Shown here in pieces: positions 12,089-22,315 of a stretch of 64,000 bases of DNA (the stretch's first letter is position 1; every line of letters begins with the position of its first letter). The translations under genes and the position numbers were made by a program. Below the pieces are notes generated by a model. The model made no database searches, had not been told where the DNA came from, and saw only the letters and a program-made list of their open reading frames with translations. The stretch comes from Oenanthe sinensis (Eukaryota > Streptophyta > Magnoliopsida > Apiales > Apiaceae). The stretch is from NCBI GenBank assembly GCA_028671895.1, contig CM053799.1, positions 50,097,455 through 50,161,454 on the forward strand. The letters run 5' to 3'.

Positions 12089-13357
12089 TGTTGGACCAAA
12101 TCATGCCTACTGTATTGAATGTACTTGTCTTGTTGTAACACATTTAGAACTTCTGTATTAGGTTGGTGACTTAGATACTTTAATGTACTATTGCAGATAG
12201 AAGTATGATCAAATTGTAATTCCAAGTTGTAATTAAAGTAAAAAAATAAAGTCTGATAGAAGATTCAGGTTGAATCATGCCTCTAGACAAAGAAGACTTC
12301 TTCAAGAATAAGGAATGCAGTTTGAGAATTCTTCTAAGGCAAATAGATGTTCGAGAAGTCACTACAATCGAGAAGTCACATGTGAAACTGGTAGAGAAGT
12401 CTCAAAACACTCATTGGCTCAGTATTCGATCGAGAAGTGTAGAGAAGTAGTCAACCGAGAAATCATTCGAGAAGTGTAAAATATGATATACATTCGAGAA
12501 GTCTAGAAAACAAATCGAGAAGTAAACCATTGAACCATTCGAGGAGTATGAGGAATGAGATCAATCGAGAAGTCTGTGATAATAGATCATTCGAGAAGTC
12601 TAGTCCAATCGAGAAGTCATCAAAGCCATATCTAATCGAGAAGTCTAAGGCATTCGAGAAGTATCAAGGCAAAGACCAATCGAGAAGTTTCAGAAGTACT
12701 GGATCGAGAAGTCAATATCATGACTTCTCGAAGTGCAATGAAGCTGAGTATTCGAATGATTCAAGAAGCTAAATTCAAGGAGATTTGCAGAAGAATAAGA
12801 TAAGTAATTTGAAGTTCTGTCATGATCAGGATTAGTCAAACCTGTGAAGATAGAGACAAGTCTACAACAAGCTTGAAAGAAGAACAAGACAAAGACAGAA
12901 GAGTAGAATGCAGATATGATGTACTGTCAAAAGAAAGTGTTAGCTAGAAATAAATAGTGTACAATTGTAAAGCATCTTTTTGTCTATTTCTAGTTTTAGT
13001 TAACTGACTTGTGAAAGCATGTGCCAATGAGACATGTTGTCTATATAGCCAATGCACAGCTTCATAAGTCAGTAACAAGTTGAATATTACAATTGTATTC
13101 ACTCCTTGTATCTTTCAAGAACAAGAAGCTGAGATTCAAATTAAGAATCTCAGATTTGTAGCAATTCAATCTAATACAATATTAGTTTGAAAGTTAAACT
13201 TCCGTGTTTATTAATTCCACAATTCTCTTGTAAACACTATAAGATAACATAAGCTACAAACTTCAGCAAAATCAGTTCATCAAAGCAAAAGTTTAAAAAT
13301 CAAAAAGAATCAAACCATACATTCAGCCCCCCCTCTGTATAGTGTCTGTGTAACTCA
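12089..13357 (+). repeat. 3' LTR of the SIRE-type element
   Basis: It starts TGTTGGACC straight after the purine tract. U3 carries an unusual motif array (12351-12730). A TATA-like CTATATAG at 13041 marks the transcription start, and a C-run near 13328-13334 lies close to the end, as in many copia LTRs. The exact 3' end is uncertain; a CA at 13356-13357 is the best guess. No 5' LTR is visible in the window, so a target duplication cannot be tested. Confidence 0.6.
12351..12730 (+). repeat. Cluster of about 15 TCGAGAAGT motifs in the LTR U3
   Basis: The motif (A/T)TCGAGAAGT(C) occurs at about 12351, 12368, 12430, 12467, 12493, 12514, 12565, 12591, 12609, 12635, 12653, 12680 and 12703. Near-copies sit at 12391, 12440, 12455 and 12538, and an inverted copy (ACTTCTCGA) at 12723. 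Spacing is irregular (about 15-60 bp). The sequence between copies is unrelated, so this is not a simple tandem repeat. It lies upstream of the TATA box. Confidence 0.9.
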
Positions 13358-13366
13358 TACCTAATA

Positions 13367-13740
13367 GCTACTCCCGCAATGAAACATCGCGGTAGTGGAG
13401 TGAGAATTTTATGCCTGAAAATACCCTTGCAGCATATATATACGAGTTAAAATCAATATTTATACTAGCCCTTTTTACTATATTTATATTAAAAAAGAGT
13501 ACAAGATTGAATTATAAATGTTTTATTATTTTTTTGCTCGCCTAAAATCAATATTTAAGAACATCTGTACGGTTGGATCGTCCCAATAATTATTTTAAAT
13601 AATCATTTTATAAATTGGGAACTAATTTCGATATACTAACCCTTTTACTATATTTATATTAAAAAGGAGTACACGATTGAATTGTAAATTTTTTATTACT
13701 TTTTTAATCACCTAAAATCAATATTTAAGAACATCTGTAT
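13367..13740 (+). repeat. Left terminal inverted repeat with a 171-bp internal duplication
   Basis: This pairs with 21035-21411 in reverse complement. Inside it, the segment from ACTAGCCCTTTTTACTATAT (13464) is repeated from ACTAACCCTTTTACTATAT (13635), a period of 171 bp. Confidence 0.85.
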
Positions 13741-14102
13741 GATTGGACTATCAATTATATATAATAATACATTTTATAAATATACGGAATAATGTTTGAA
13801 ACACATGAAAATGATCCCTTTCTAATAACTGATGTGTCCTCTCATATGATGCTTGAACAGGCATTAATGTTTGTTTTTGTGTGCTGCTTTATCTAATCTA
13901 TTATATATCTTTTTTTTTTTGCCAGAATCTATTATCTATTATATCTATTATATATCTAATAGAGCAACTTGAGTCATTTTATTCCAACTAAGCAACCTGT
14001 GGTGCCAGCTCACCAAGTTAATACACCCTCTATCTATCATCTCCACTTCACACTCACAATTTCATATATTATTCCACCCACAAGCTTCTGATTTGTACGC
14101 AG

Positions 14103-14369
14103 ATGGGAGGTTTATCAACGATGGCTGGTCTTTGTATTATCGTTGAGGACGATGATGGAAATAGGCCGGAGTGGATACGGTCCCGACCAATATTGTTTAG
14201 GTCTCTTTCCCTATCTTTCCCCGCGTGTGTGATGTTGATTGAATAATTATTTAATTGTTTGTATATTTATACTTTTTTATATGTAGATAAAGGACTTGTT
14301 AAGATTTGTATGCCGTGATGATCCACAAATGCGACAAGTTTTTAAGCAAGTTTGTAAATGGAATATCCT
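14103..14369 (+). pseudogene. Captured 5' exons of the plant TIMELESS homologue
   Basis: Exon-like block 14103-14200 starts with ATG, encodes GLSTMAGLCIIVEDDDGNR and ends at a GT. Block 14287-14369, after ATGTAG, encodes KDLLRFVCRDDPQMRQVF and KQVCKWNIL. This matches the N-terminus of TIMELESS/TIM1-type proteins (GLG.I.EDDDGNR and KDLLRFLRRDDPE..VFKQVCKWNI), a replication-fork protection factor. Only the first about 60 codons are present, inside the long-TIR element, so it is a transduplicated fragment. Confidence 0.7.
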
Positions 14370-15197
14370 ATCATATTTCTGAATTAGATGTTCTGGAGGT
14401 GCCAACAATGAGTTAATGACTACTAATTATTTACCCTATCTCCTCTCCTCCTGCCGGAGAGGTCTCCGGTTCCCCACATTTGTGAAATGTTAAGGCTGAT
14501 GAAACAGCATACAGAGGGCCATCCTTTACCCCCGGGGCTTTGTCAATGTAATCTCTCTCTCTCTCTCTCTCAGACACACACATACCTTCATTGTATATAT
14601 TATGTTATAAGTAGCAAATTTTGTTGAATTTATGCTATAAGAAGAGCAACAATAGTTTGTTGGCTTATAATGTTTTACAATTTGACTGTTTCCGCTTCTA
14701 GCGAGCGGCATATACAAATACAATACACGGTTAGGTTAGGTGTGTATGTCTACATCCAATAAATGCAGATTGATTGTACAAGCTGTCGTTTGGTTAACTT
14801 TTTTTTACTTTATCAATCAATTTTTCAAGTTTACGAAAATTTAGACATAGTTGGGTGGAAACTGAATGTGGACTTGCACGTAAAGTTGGAAAATGTAACC
14901 AACTATCCTCCAAAAACTTATAATAATAGATGTTTATTGTGTGTGGTTCATAAATTAATAATTGGTGGTTAATATAGCTAGCAAATGATTTAGTCAAAAA
15001 AACCTTGTTAACACTTAACAATGAAAATACTATGTTGACATTGACAGGTGAGTTTGTCATCGAAAATCCTCAAAAGTTAAAACAAAAATTAGAAATGGTG
15101 GTTCTCTCTTAACTTTCTTGATCAGACACTGAAATGCAAATTGCAATGAGATTTTTCATGTGTCAAATTAAATGCATCATCTCTTCTGATGATGTAG

Positions 15198-15524
15198 GTG
15201 GAAGCCCTAGGTGAAATTGTGGTCGCTACAAAGTTGTTGGAGGACGACATGAGAATGCAGGTGTTGTTCCTATGCTCTTTATAACACTGTGCCGTGAATT
15301 CTTTCGGCTTTTTTGGTCAATTACCAAATTTTGACTCTTGAACACATTGACTTTGTATCATTAGAACAACAACCATATACATAGGGTACTAGCCTCATTC
15401 AAAGTGACTTACAACATCCATATAATTTAACAATATGCTTATATAATAGGGAGATCCTTTGTATTTCTCTTATCAATGCCTCAATTGTGAACTGCTGCCA
15501 CTTCAAGTCGATTCTTATACACAA
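15198..15524 (+). pseudogene. Captured exons of a poly(ADP-ribose) polymerase gene
   Basis: Exon 15198-15260 (acceptor TAG, donor GT) encodes VEALGEIVVATKLLEDDMRM. The next exon-like block, from 15450, encodes GDPLYFSYQCLNCELLPLQV. The two are in phase. Together they match the PARP regulatory/catalytic boundary (ALGEIE.ATKLLEDD....DPLY..Y..L.CEL.PV.....) of plant PARPs, nuclear DNA-damage ADP-ribosyl transferases. The rest of the enzyme, including the NAD-binding signature, is missing. A fragment inside the long-TIR element. Confidence 0.7.
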
Positions 15525-15860
15525 TGAGGCTATGCAGTTTGATGACATGGTGGAAGACAAGAATGCTAGACTCTGAGTACGAGGCGCATTTTCTTGGTCT
15601 ATATCTTTTATGTTTTCCATTTCTCATAATTAATTGAATGTGTAGGGTGGGATTAGGGAAACTGGGCTACCTCCCATGGATCCTTCTTTGGGTGATTTCA
15701 ATAACAGTTCTTGGCAGATGTGACATTCGGCAAGAAGACCCTTATGTATATGTGAGTAAGATAATGATTTCAAATTCAAATCTATTTAGAATTATCGTCC
15801 TTTTTTGGATGCTTTAATGGTCAGATATATATGTATGAATAATGCTTTCATCTGGTGCAG

Positions 15861-15990
15861 CTTGGTTATAGTTGGATGAATTCTTGTGACTGGAACATTG
15901 GTGCAGCTTGGTTATAGTTGGATGAATTCTTGTGACTGGAACATTCGCAGCTTGGTTATAGTTGGATGAATTCTTGTGACTGGAACATTC
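15861..15990 (+). repeat. Threefold 44-46 bp tandem repeat
   Basis: CTTGGTTATAGTTGGATGAA and the bases following it recur at 15861, 15907 and 15951 with almost no divergence, so the amplification is recent. Confidence 0.9.
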
Positions 15991-16089
15991 ATTTTGTGTG
16001 CGTGTTTCTGCTCCTCAACAAGTAAAGTAAGTTATTTTCTTGTATTTCAATTTAACTTCTATTCATAGAATACAAGTGTTTTTCTGATT

Positions 16090-16575
16090 CTTTTCTCATG
16101 GCTAATTTAGCCATCTAGCTAACATATTTTTATACATTTCATTTATGTAAAATATTTGATCTCTGAATTGAATAACTTAAACAGTCAACTTTGGCTCCAT
16201 GTGCCTTCAACTCTGACCTATTTGCTTTACTTGTTCGTTATTCCCTTTTGTATTTTTAACGCTGTAAGGCTATAACTTATAATCCTACATTTTTTATAAT
16301 GAAAAACATAACCATTATAGAATGTCACCGATAATTTGCTCCCATGCCTAATTTAGTCATCTAGCTAACAATTTTTTATACATTTCATTTACATCAAACA
16401 TTTGATCTATGAACTGAACGGCTTAAACAGTTAGTTTAGGCTCCACGCGCCTTCAGCTCTAACCTGTTTGCTTTGCTTGTTCCCTTTTTTATTTCTAATG
16501 TTGTAAGCCTCTAACTTGTAATCCTACATTTTTATCATGAATAATATAACCATTTTAGAGTTTTACCGATGATTG
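16090..16575 (+). repeat. Diverged 246-bp tandem duplication
   Basis: CTAATTTAG(C/T)CATCTAGCTAAC occurs at 16102 and 16348. The following about 230 bp align throughout with scattered changes. Confidence 0.85.
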
Positions 16576-16859
16576 CTTTAGCTTATAATATTAATAGATG
16601 AAATATAATCACCTTCCCTTCGTATAACCATCATAATAGGTGGCTAGCATTCTAATATTTGACGAATATACTTCACCTTAGGGTTGCATCATAAGAGGCT
16701 TCATTTTTATTTGGCGTAGAAACTTTAAATTAAACTCTATTAGGAAACAAGTAATTTGTATGTTTACATATTATTTTGTCCCTGAGTTAAGCTTTATAGA
16801 TACGTCGTACTAAATATATCTACATTTTTTGTGATTGTAATCTAATGTTTAATTCTTTC

Positions 16860-17190
16860 ACATATAGTGTGACTATGGACAACTGTGTTACAATGAATCA
16901 GTGGGTTAAGAACCCAACTGCTCATGCATCATTAGATGAGATACTGCCATGTGTAGACAACATCACTGCACAAAGAGACCATGACAAAGAGCAAGGAGGT
17001 CACTTTGTCAATGTGGTTAACCAGGTCATTAGCAACGCTTCAAACTTGAATTTCTCTCCCAGTTTTAACCTATTGTACTTCAGCCAATCTGGCCCGTTGC
17101 TGCCAATCCTGTGCAATCCATACCATCCTGACTTTACGAATCGAACTTGTGCTTTTGGTGAAGTGTACTTAAGCAATGCAGCAGAGGTAC
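16860..17190 (+). pseudogene. Captured exon of a plant multi-pass membrane protein (At2g12400/At2g25270-like)
   Basis: A continuous frame encodes DNCVTMNQWVKNPTAHASLD, EILPCVDNITAQ, then VNVVNQVISNASNLNFSPSF, YFSQSGPLLPILCNPYHPDF and CAFGEVYLSNAAEV. The Cys pattern, NPTAH..LD.ILPCVDN..AQ and QSGP..P.LCNP are hallmarks of a plant-specific membrane protein family of unknown function; this would be its large extracellular loop. The transmembrane exons on either side are absent. It lies inside the long-TIR element. The family call is from memory of the motif. Confidence 0.6.
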
Positions 17191-17879
17191 ACATGACAAC
17201 TTGATAATTCGTGGGGAATATTTTCTTTGTCCATGGTATTGCTTGTCAAACCAATTGTAAGAAGGAAAGAAAGAATAACATGTTTCAAGAATTTTACTTT
17301 CATAAAAGTTTCATTTACAATTTGCCCATTGGCTCCGGTCAACAATGAACCAAATTTGTTGGTGAGTCCTGGCTTGGACAGTCCCACAAGGAAGAAATTA
17401 TCAGCAGTAAAGTTCTCTTTGTAGGCATAACTTTAGCCACCACACACCTGCAATTAAAGAATTTCCTGTTTCCTCGTCAGGACTGACTCCGGCTAACTCC
17501 CAAAGTCCTTGCCTAAATAGTTTGGGTTTACTATATCTAAAAACCAGCTAAATCTCAAGTTCAAATTAAAATAATTTAGTCCTCAAGTTGTTAAACTAAT
17601 CAAGGCAGGCATTGACACATGACTGTGCTTCACATATGGTTATTTTAACGAAGTTGTCATTCCTCTCTATATATCTTTGACTCTATCATTTCACTTGCTT
17701 GCCGCTTGTTGAGGTCTGCACATTGGAGGTGTTTTACCTAGTGTTTTTAGATTCTTGTACTAAAGTCAACAGCATTAAGAAGGTCACAGGTTATGACATC
17801 ACGGGTTCTGTTCCAGTTGATATTGGATACTCGAAAAGTTATGTTTCAGGAATGTAAAACAATATACCTGCAAAAGTTC

Positions 17880-18895
17880 CCTGAGGTATTAATGTATGGT
17901 CCTATCACCTATGGCTTCTTATGCCAGTCTCTGTCATGGAACAAGTTGTTCACTTGTTCCAGTCTTTGGCTTCCTCTTGATTTGGTTCTAGAAGATGCAA
18001 TGGATTCTTCACAAGTCAATGTAACAAGCGCCATTGAAATCCTTGCTGGTAAATGCTATTTATATGATAATCAATTGTCTCAAACTCGTCAAAAACAAAG
18101 ATAATAGCATTTGATGAAATCAATATTTGAGCTAATATTATATTACAGGCTCGTTCAAGACCCTTCAGACATTTAATGACACTACTTGGGAAGACAGTTT
18201 CTTAGGTCTTTTGGATGACAGCTCTTCGCCTTGTTCAAAGGGTATGTTCTCTTCATTCTGCTAAATTTATGCATACTTTGCAGAATTGTAGTTGGAGCAA
18301 GTATAGTTCTGATCCAGTCCACTCTCCATCTTTAGCTGTTTTAGCAGACCTATTACACACACTGGTTCTAATGATTTTTAACTTATTATTGTCTTTTTTG
18401 AATATGGATTCTGTTATAAAATTCTTCATATAGACCTTGTTTGGTTTGATAAATTAAGTAGCGAAATTTCGTATTAGGCAAAGAAAAATGGGAGCATCCA
18501 TTTCGATGATCAAATTCATACAACGAATGTATTCCATCATTAAATGTAAACTGACCATTATATTTCTATAATTTTATTAAATAAGGAAATGGATCCCATC
18601 CAGGGCCATGTGGCTCATTTAAGTACTCGGTTGAGCATATTATTTTCTATTATACCCCTGGTTATCACTGATCTTATTAAAGAAGAGTAAAATGCACCAA
18701 ATGCTGAGATAAAATGTAGAATAGTAAAATACACCAAATGCTGAGATAAAATGTAGAATGCAAAAGAGGAATCTCGTAAGGGGAGATTAACAAGCCTTGC
18801 TGAATCCACCTGAGTCAGTTATTTCTGCAGCCAATCAGGATGCTGCAAAAGCAGTAATATTTGTATCTGCCATCAACATGGAAAAATGCCAATTA
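17880..18895 (+). pseudogene. Captured exons of Mediator subunit MED33 (MED5-like)
   Basis: Block one, ending near 18047, encodes LWLPLDLVLEDAMDSSQVNV and TSAIEILAG. Block two (about 18149-18240) encodes FKTLQTFNDTTWEDSFLGL and, after a 1-base shift at TCTTTTGGATG, MTALRLVQR. Block three (18794-18895) encodes LLNPPESVISAANQDAAKAV and IFVSAIN. These follow the order of MED33A/B (W.PLDL.LED.MDG.QV..TSA.E.L, then KTLQ..NGTTWHD.FLGLW.AALRLVQR, then LL.PP.SV...ANQAAAKA..F.SG), a Mediator tail subunit controlling phenylpropanoid genes. Frameshifts and missing exons make it non-functional. Confidence 0.75.
18686..18759 (+). repeat. 37-bp direct repeat, two copies
   Basis: AGTAAAATGCACCAAATGCT and the following bases at 18686 recur at 18723 with a single change. 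It interrupts the captured MED33 sequence. Confidence 0.9.
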
Positions 18896-19454
18896 TTTGT
18901 TGTAAGTAACAATTTAAACTCAGTGACATAGTTATTGATAGAGTTATACAAGCTGCATTATTTTCTAGGACATCAGATATGCGTGTATCAGTGTATGACG
19001 TCTTGTTAATATTTCATATCGATAACCAAGTTATCCTTGAAATCGATCCGTTTTTTTTACCTCCAAACTATAACTCATGGATCCTAATAATAGTAACCGT
19101 AGCAAATATTGCAAATATTTTATACATCTGGAGCATGCATGGTAACATACAAAAAATAATAATTTTACCTAACTGCACCGTATGTATAGAGAAGATGTCA
19201 CTGCAAAACAGGAATGCAAAACATAATTTCTTTTGAACTGGAAATTGGGTGTTTACCAATTATATCAATCACTTTCTTCGATGTTTCTGTTTCATGTGTT
19301 TTAATATTTCGTAATCATGAACTTGGGAAATTTAAGTTTGCTTGTATTTATCCGTTAGAGGTAGTTATGATTCTTTTTGTACCGAATCCTTTAATCACCA
19401 TATCTTGAGGTCTAGCTGTGTTTCCTGACAATTTTTTGTATGTTATATCTAAGT

Positions 19455-19552
19455 ATGCTGCAGTTCATGCAGCTTCTGTTGCTGGTATGTCTTGCATGGA
19501 TGAGATTGATTTTGGTGCAAAGCTTCTTGCTTCGCTTGCCAGAACTTTGAGG
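19455..19552 (+). pseudogene. Exon-like fragment, not recognised
   Basis: A frame ending in an AG|GTAAAT donor encodes YAAVHAASVAGMSCMDEIDF followed by GAKLLASLARTL. The composition is protein-like and helical, but I cannot name the family. Given the setting it is probably another captured exon. A second protein-like stretch lies at about 20812-21010. Confidence 0.3.
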
Positions 19553-20122
19553 TAAATATTTTCGTATTTTGATGCCAGATGAGCATCCATTTGAAAAGGC
19601 TGGGTCCCAGAAATTGTTACCAATAATACATGCAGTGACATAGTGTTATGCAACACTGTTAAGAATTGAGCTTACTGCCATCTTTTTTTAGCTTATTAAG
19701 CAGCCTATATAAGGCATTTTCAATACTTGTTCGCTTCGTTTTACTTTTTCTCTATTTTTGTAGCGTAATTCTAACTGCAGTCCTACTTTGGTACTTTCAC
19801 TGATTTAATGAATGATTTCATAACGATTCTGAGCTAATGATTGACAGAAGTCGATGTGTCTATTATCTTAACAGTTTTATAATGTAAGCTTTTCTACACA
19901 CTCAGTTATTAGTATTGTTTGCCTGTATTCACTACTTTGATACTTTCGAAAATTATATGGGTTTATGGATGACATTATCTTGCAAGTGTTGTATATTTAA
20001 TTATATATCTAACTAAAATACAAATTTGGCTTTTACATCTTGAAATATTATGTGTCACCATGAACTTTTGCTTTGGTCGCATCTGATTTTTGCTAAATGA
20101 GAATTTCGCATTCATAACAATT

Positions 20123-20548
20123 CTTAGTTCTGAGAAAAGGCCCTGAATGTCACAATTTGGGAGGAAAATGCCCTAAATGGCACAACTCGTAATAATGGCC
20201 CTAAATAGCACTCCAAAACGCTACATAGTGTGGCGTGCTGTAGAAGGGGTGAAAACTCTACTTCGTGTAGCGTTTTGCACTTTTTTTATAAAAAAATCGG
20301 GGGAAAACGCTACTTCGTGTAGCGTTTTGAATTTTTTTGAATTTTTTTGGGGAAAAACGCTACTTTATCTTGGGTTTTAGGTTAAAAAACGCAACTTAAA
20401 GTAGCGTTTTGGGGAATTTTTTTTTCTTTTCAAAACTCTACACGATGTAACGTCTTGGAGTGCTATTTAGGGCCATTTTTTTGGGGTGTGCCATTTAGGG
20501 CATTTTCTTCCCAAATTGTGACATATAGGGCCAACACCCCTTAGTTCT
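20123..20548. mobile_element. 408-bp MITE with 9-bp target duplication
   Basis: The element 20132-20539 is flanked on both sides by CTTAGTTCT (20123-20131 and 20540-20548), a perfect 9-bp direct repeat typical of Mutator-type insertion. Its two arms are inverted copies over about 85 bp: left AGGCCCTGAATGTCACAATT, right-arm complement GGCCCTATATGTCACAATT. Both arms continue with GAAAATGCCCTAAATGGCAC and GGCCCTAAATAGCACTCCAA. The centre holds repeated AAACGCTAC / GTAGCGTTT words. It is nested in the larger long-TIR element. Confidence 0.9.
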
Positions 20549-21034
20549 TAACTTTCGTTGTTTTGCTGTTTATACTAATTCTTGATACTAGGTAAATTAT
20601 AGCAATTATTAAAATGTTAAATTTTTAATGCCACAGGCTCCACAAATAGCTAGCTAGTTGAAATTTGTTTGATCTATGTATTTGCATATTCATTATTGAA
20701 GAATAGCTTAAAAGAAAAAAATCTTTAGGCAATTTATTTAATTTTTTGAATGGTCTTATTTTTCTCATGGTATTTTTTCCATGTTCTAACATACTAATCA
20801 TTGTTTCCAGATACGGTTGCCGGTTAGGAACTGTTGTTTTGAAGAAGTTCTGGCGCATTAAATTGAAGACTTTAATTTTCAGTAGTGTCATATGCCTTTT
20901 GTTTGAAGTTGAATTGAATAGTAACGGACGTGACATTCCGGCCGGCTGGTTAATCAGTGATTGCAAAGAATATGATGAGTCTAGGCACCCAAGTTCAATT
21001 CGTGCCAAGGCTGGAGTTTTATTGGTTTTATACG

Positions 21035-21411
21035 TACGGGTGTTCTTTTCTTAAATATTGATTTTAGGTGAGTAAAAAAATAATAAAAAATTTATAATTG
21101 AATCTTATACTCCTTTATAATATGAATATATTAAAATTTGTTAGTCTATCGAAACTAATTTCCGATTTATAAAATAATTATTTTAAATAATTTTTGGGAC
21201 AATCCAATTGTATGGATATTCTTAAATATTGATTTTAGGTGAGTAAAAAAATAAAAAAAAATTACAATTCAATCTTGTACTCTTTTTTAATATAAATATT
21301 ATAAAAATGGCTAGTATAAATATTGATTTTAACTCATATATATATGTTACAAGGATATTTTCAGGCATAAAATTCAACTCCACTAACTCAATATTTCATT
21401 GCGAGAGTAGC
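21035..21411 (-). repeat. Right terminal inverted repeat with a 171-bp internal duplication
   Basis: Reverse complement of 13367-13740. CTTAAATATTGATTTTAGGT occurs at 21050 and 21221, again 171 bp apart, the same internal period as in the left repeat. Confidence 0.85.
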
Positions 21412-22097
21412 AATAAAACATTGCGGTGGCCGCAATAGTTTCTTGGTGCGCCACCGCAATGGTTTCAGATCTGTTGGCTGTATAACTCCTGTAGTTCAAT
21501 TAAACTGATTTCCATAAACCGGACCGACCGGATATCCAATTTTACTCGACCCAGATAAATATACACAAACGGGGTCCTCGTCACTGCATCTACACACAAA
21601 AGCAATTTGAAAAATTGGGGGTTGATCGGAGGGAGATGAGGGGGCTAATAAAATTGATGATGGGTAGAAGAAGCAGTATGAAAAAATACATGACTTGTTC
21701 AAACATAATACTATATGATTATTATTATAATTTTACAAGCCCAAGCTTCAGCTGTTCATCAAGACCAGCTTACTCTTATTACCAAACATCCCCTTTCCGT
21801 TTTTTCCCAGGTTAGAACATAGAACCCCCTTTTATCATTATTCATTACACACACTCACACACTACTTTACTACTTTTTGTGTAAAGCTTGTATCTTTTTA
21901 TATCAATTGCTTGTTTTTTTTTAATATTTAGTCAACAAATTTAATTAGAATTTGTTTTCATCAACTAAATGAAAGCTTGTATCCTACCAAACTGGTACGA
22001 AAAACTGGCCCATATCTAAACACAAAGTTCAATATATCGTAAGAGGAAAACACGAGTGCACAAATGCTTGCAAAATGCAAATGAATATACATTAATG

Positions 22098-22315
22098 AAA
22101 TAACATTGATCGTACCTTTTCATTCTTTCTTTGACAAAGGGAGGAACATCAGACGATGAGTTGGGAGCAAAGAACTTAAGAGTTTCGCCCAATAGTGGAA
22201 AGCCCATTGAACCAGGAGGGAGATTTCCATTGCATCTAGGATTATTCCATCGATAAACCCAATGCATAAAACTTAAAGCTACCAAAGCTGCAATGCAGAC
22301 ACAAACTGACCACAT
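22098..22315 (-). pseudogene. Orphan first exon of a CYP87A-like cytochrome P450
   Basis: On the minus strand an ATG at 22315 opens an exon with an N-terminal membrane anchor (VCVCIAALVALSFMHWVYRW). The proline-rich hinge NLPPGSMGFPLLGETLKFFA follows, and the exon ends PPFVKERMKR at an AG|GTACGA donor. The wording and the exon 1 boundary fit the CYP87A clade, ER enzymes acting on steroid/triterpenoid-type substrates. Later exons (I-helix, ExxR, haem-binding Cys) are not found below 22098. The long-TIR element begins 690 bp downstream, so the gene was probably cut there, or the rest lies far away. It could still supply a promoter and leader. The P450 call is firm; the subfamily is likely. Confidence 0.75.

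Larger units (their letters stand above)
13367..21411. mobile_element. 8.0-kb DNA transposon with long terminal inverted repeats and several captured gene fragments (Pack-MULE-like)
   Basis: The outer about 375 bp at each end are inverted copies of each other: GCTACTCCCGCAATGAAA at the left, and GCTACTCTCGCAATGAAA as the reverse complement of the right end. Between them lie fragments of TIMELESS, PARP, a membrane protein, MED33 and some unrecognised exon-like pieces, all on the plus strand. No transposase was found. Long AT-rich TIRs with host fragments inside resemble Mutator-like Pack-MULEs. A clean 9-bp target duplication is not visible; only AATA is shared at the two outer borders. The superfamily is therefore inferred, while the paired TIRs are directly seen. 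Confidence 0.75.

Noticed and set aside
12351..12730. CRISPR-like look of the repeated TCGAGAAGT motif
   Set aside because: Repeats are only about 9 bp, spacing is irregular (about 15-60 bp), and it lies in a plant LTR. It is not a CRISPR array.
16845..17204. Open frame as a free-standing gene
   Set aside because: It matches only the extracellular-loop exon of a larger membrane protein and is enclosed by the long-TIR transposon, so it is treated as a captured fragment.
20746..21054. 102-codon plus-strand frame and the opposing 127-codon frame
   Set aside because: Part of 20812-21010 looks exon-like, but no family is recognised and the two frames overlap on opposite strands. Kept only as a note under the unrecognised fragments.
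13358..21420. Target duplication for the 8-kb element
   Set aside because: Only AATA is shared at the two outer borders, too short to count as the 9-bp duplication expected of Mutator-type elements.
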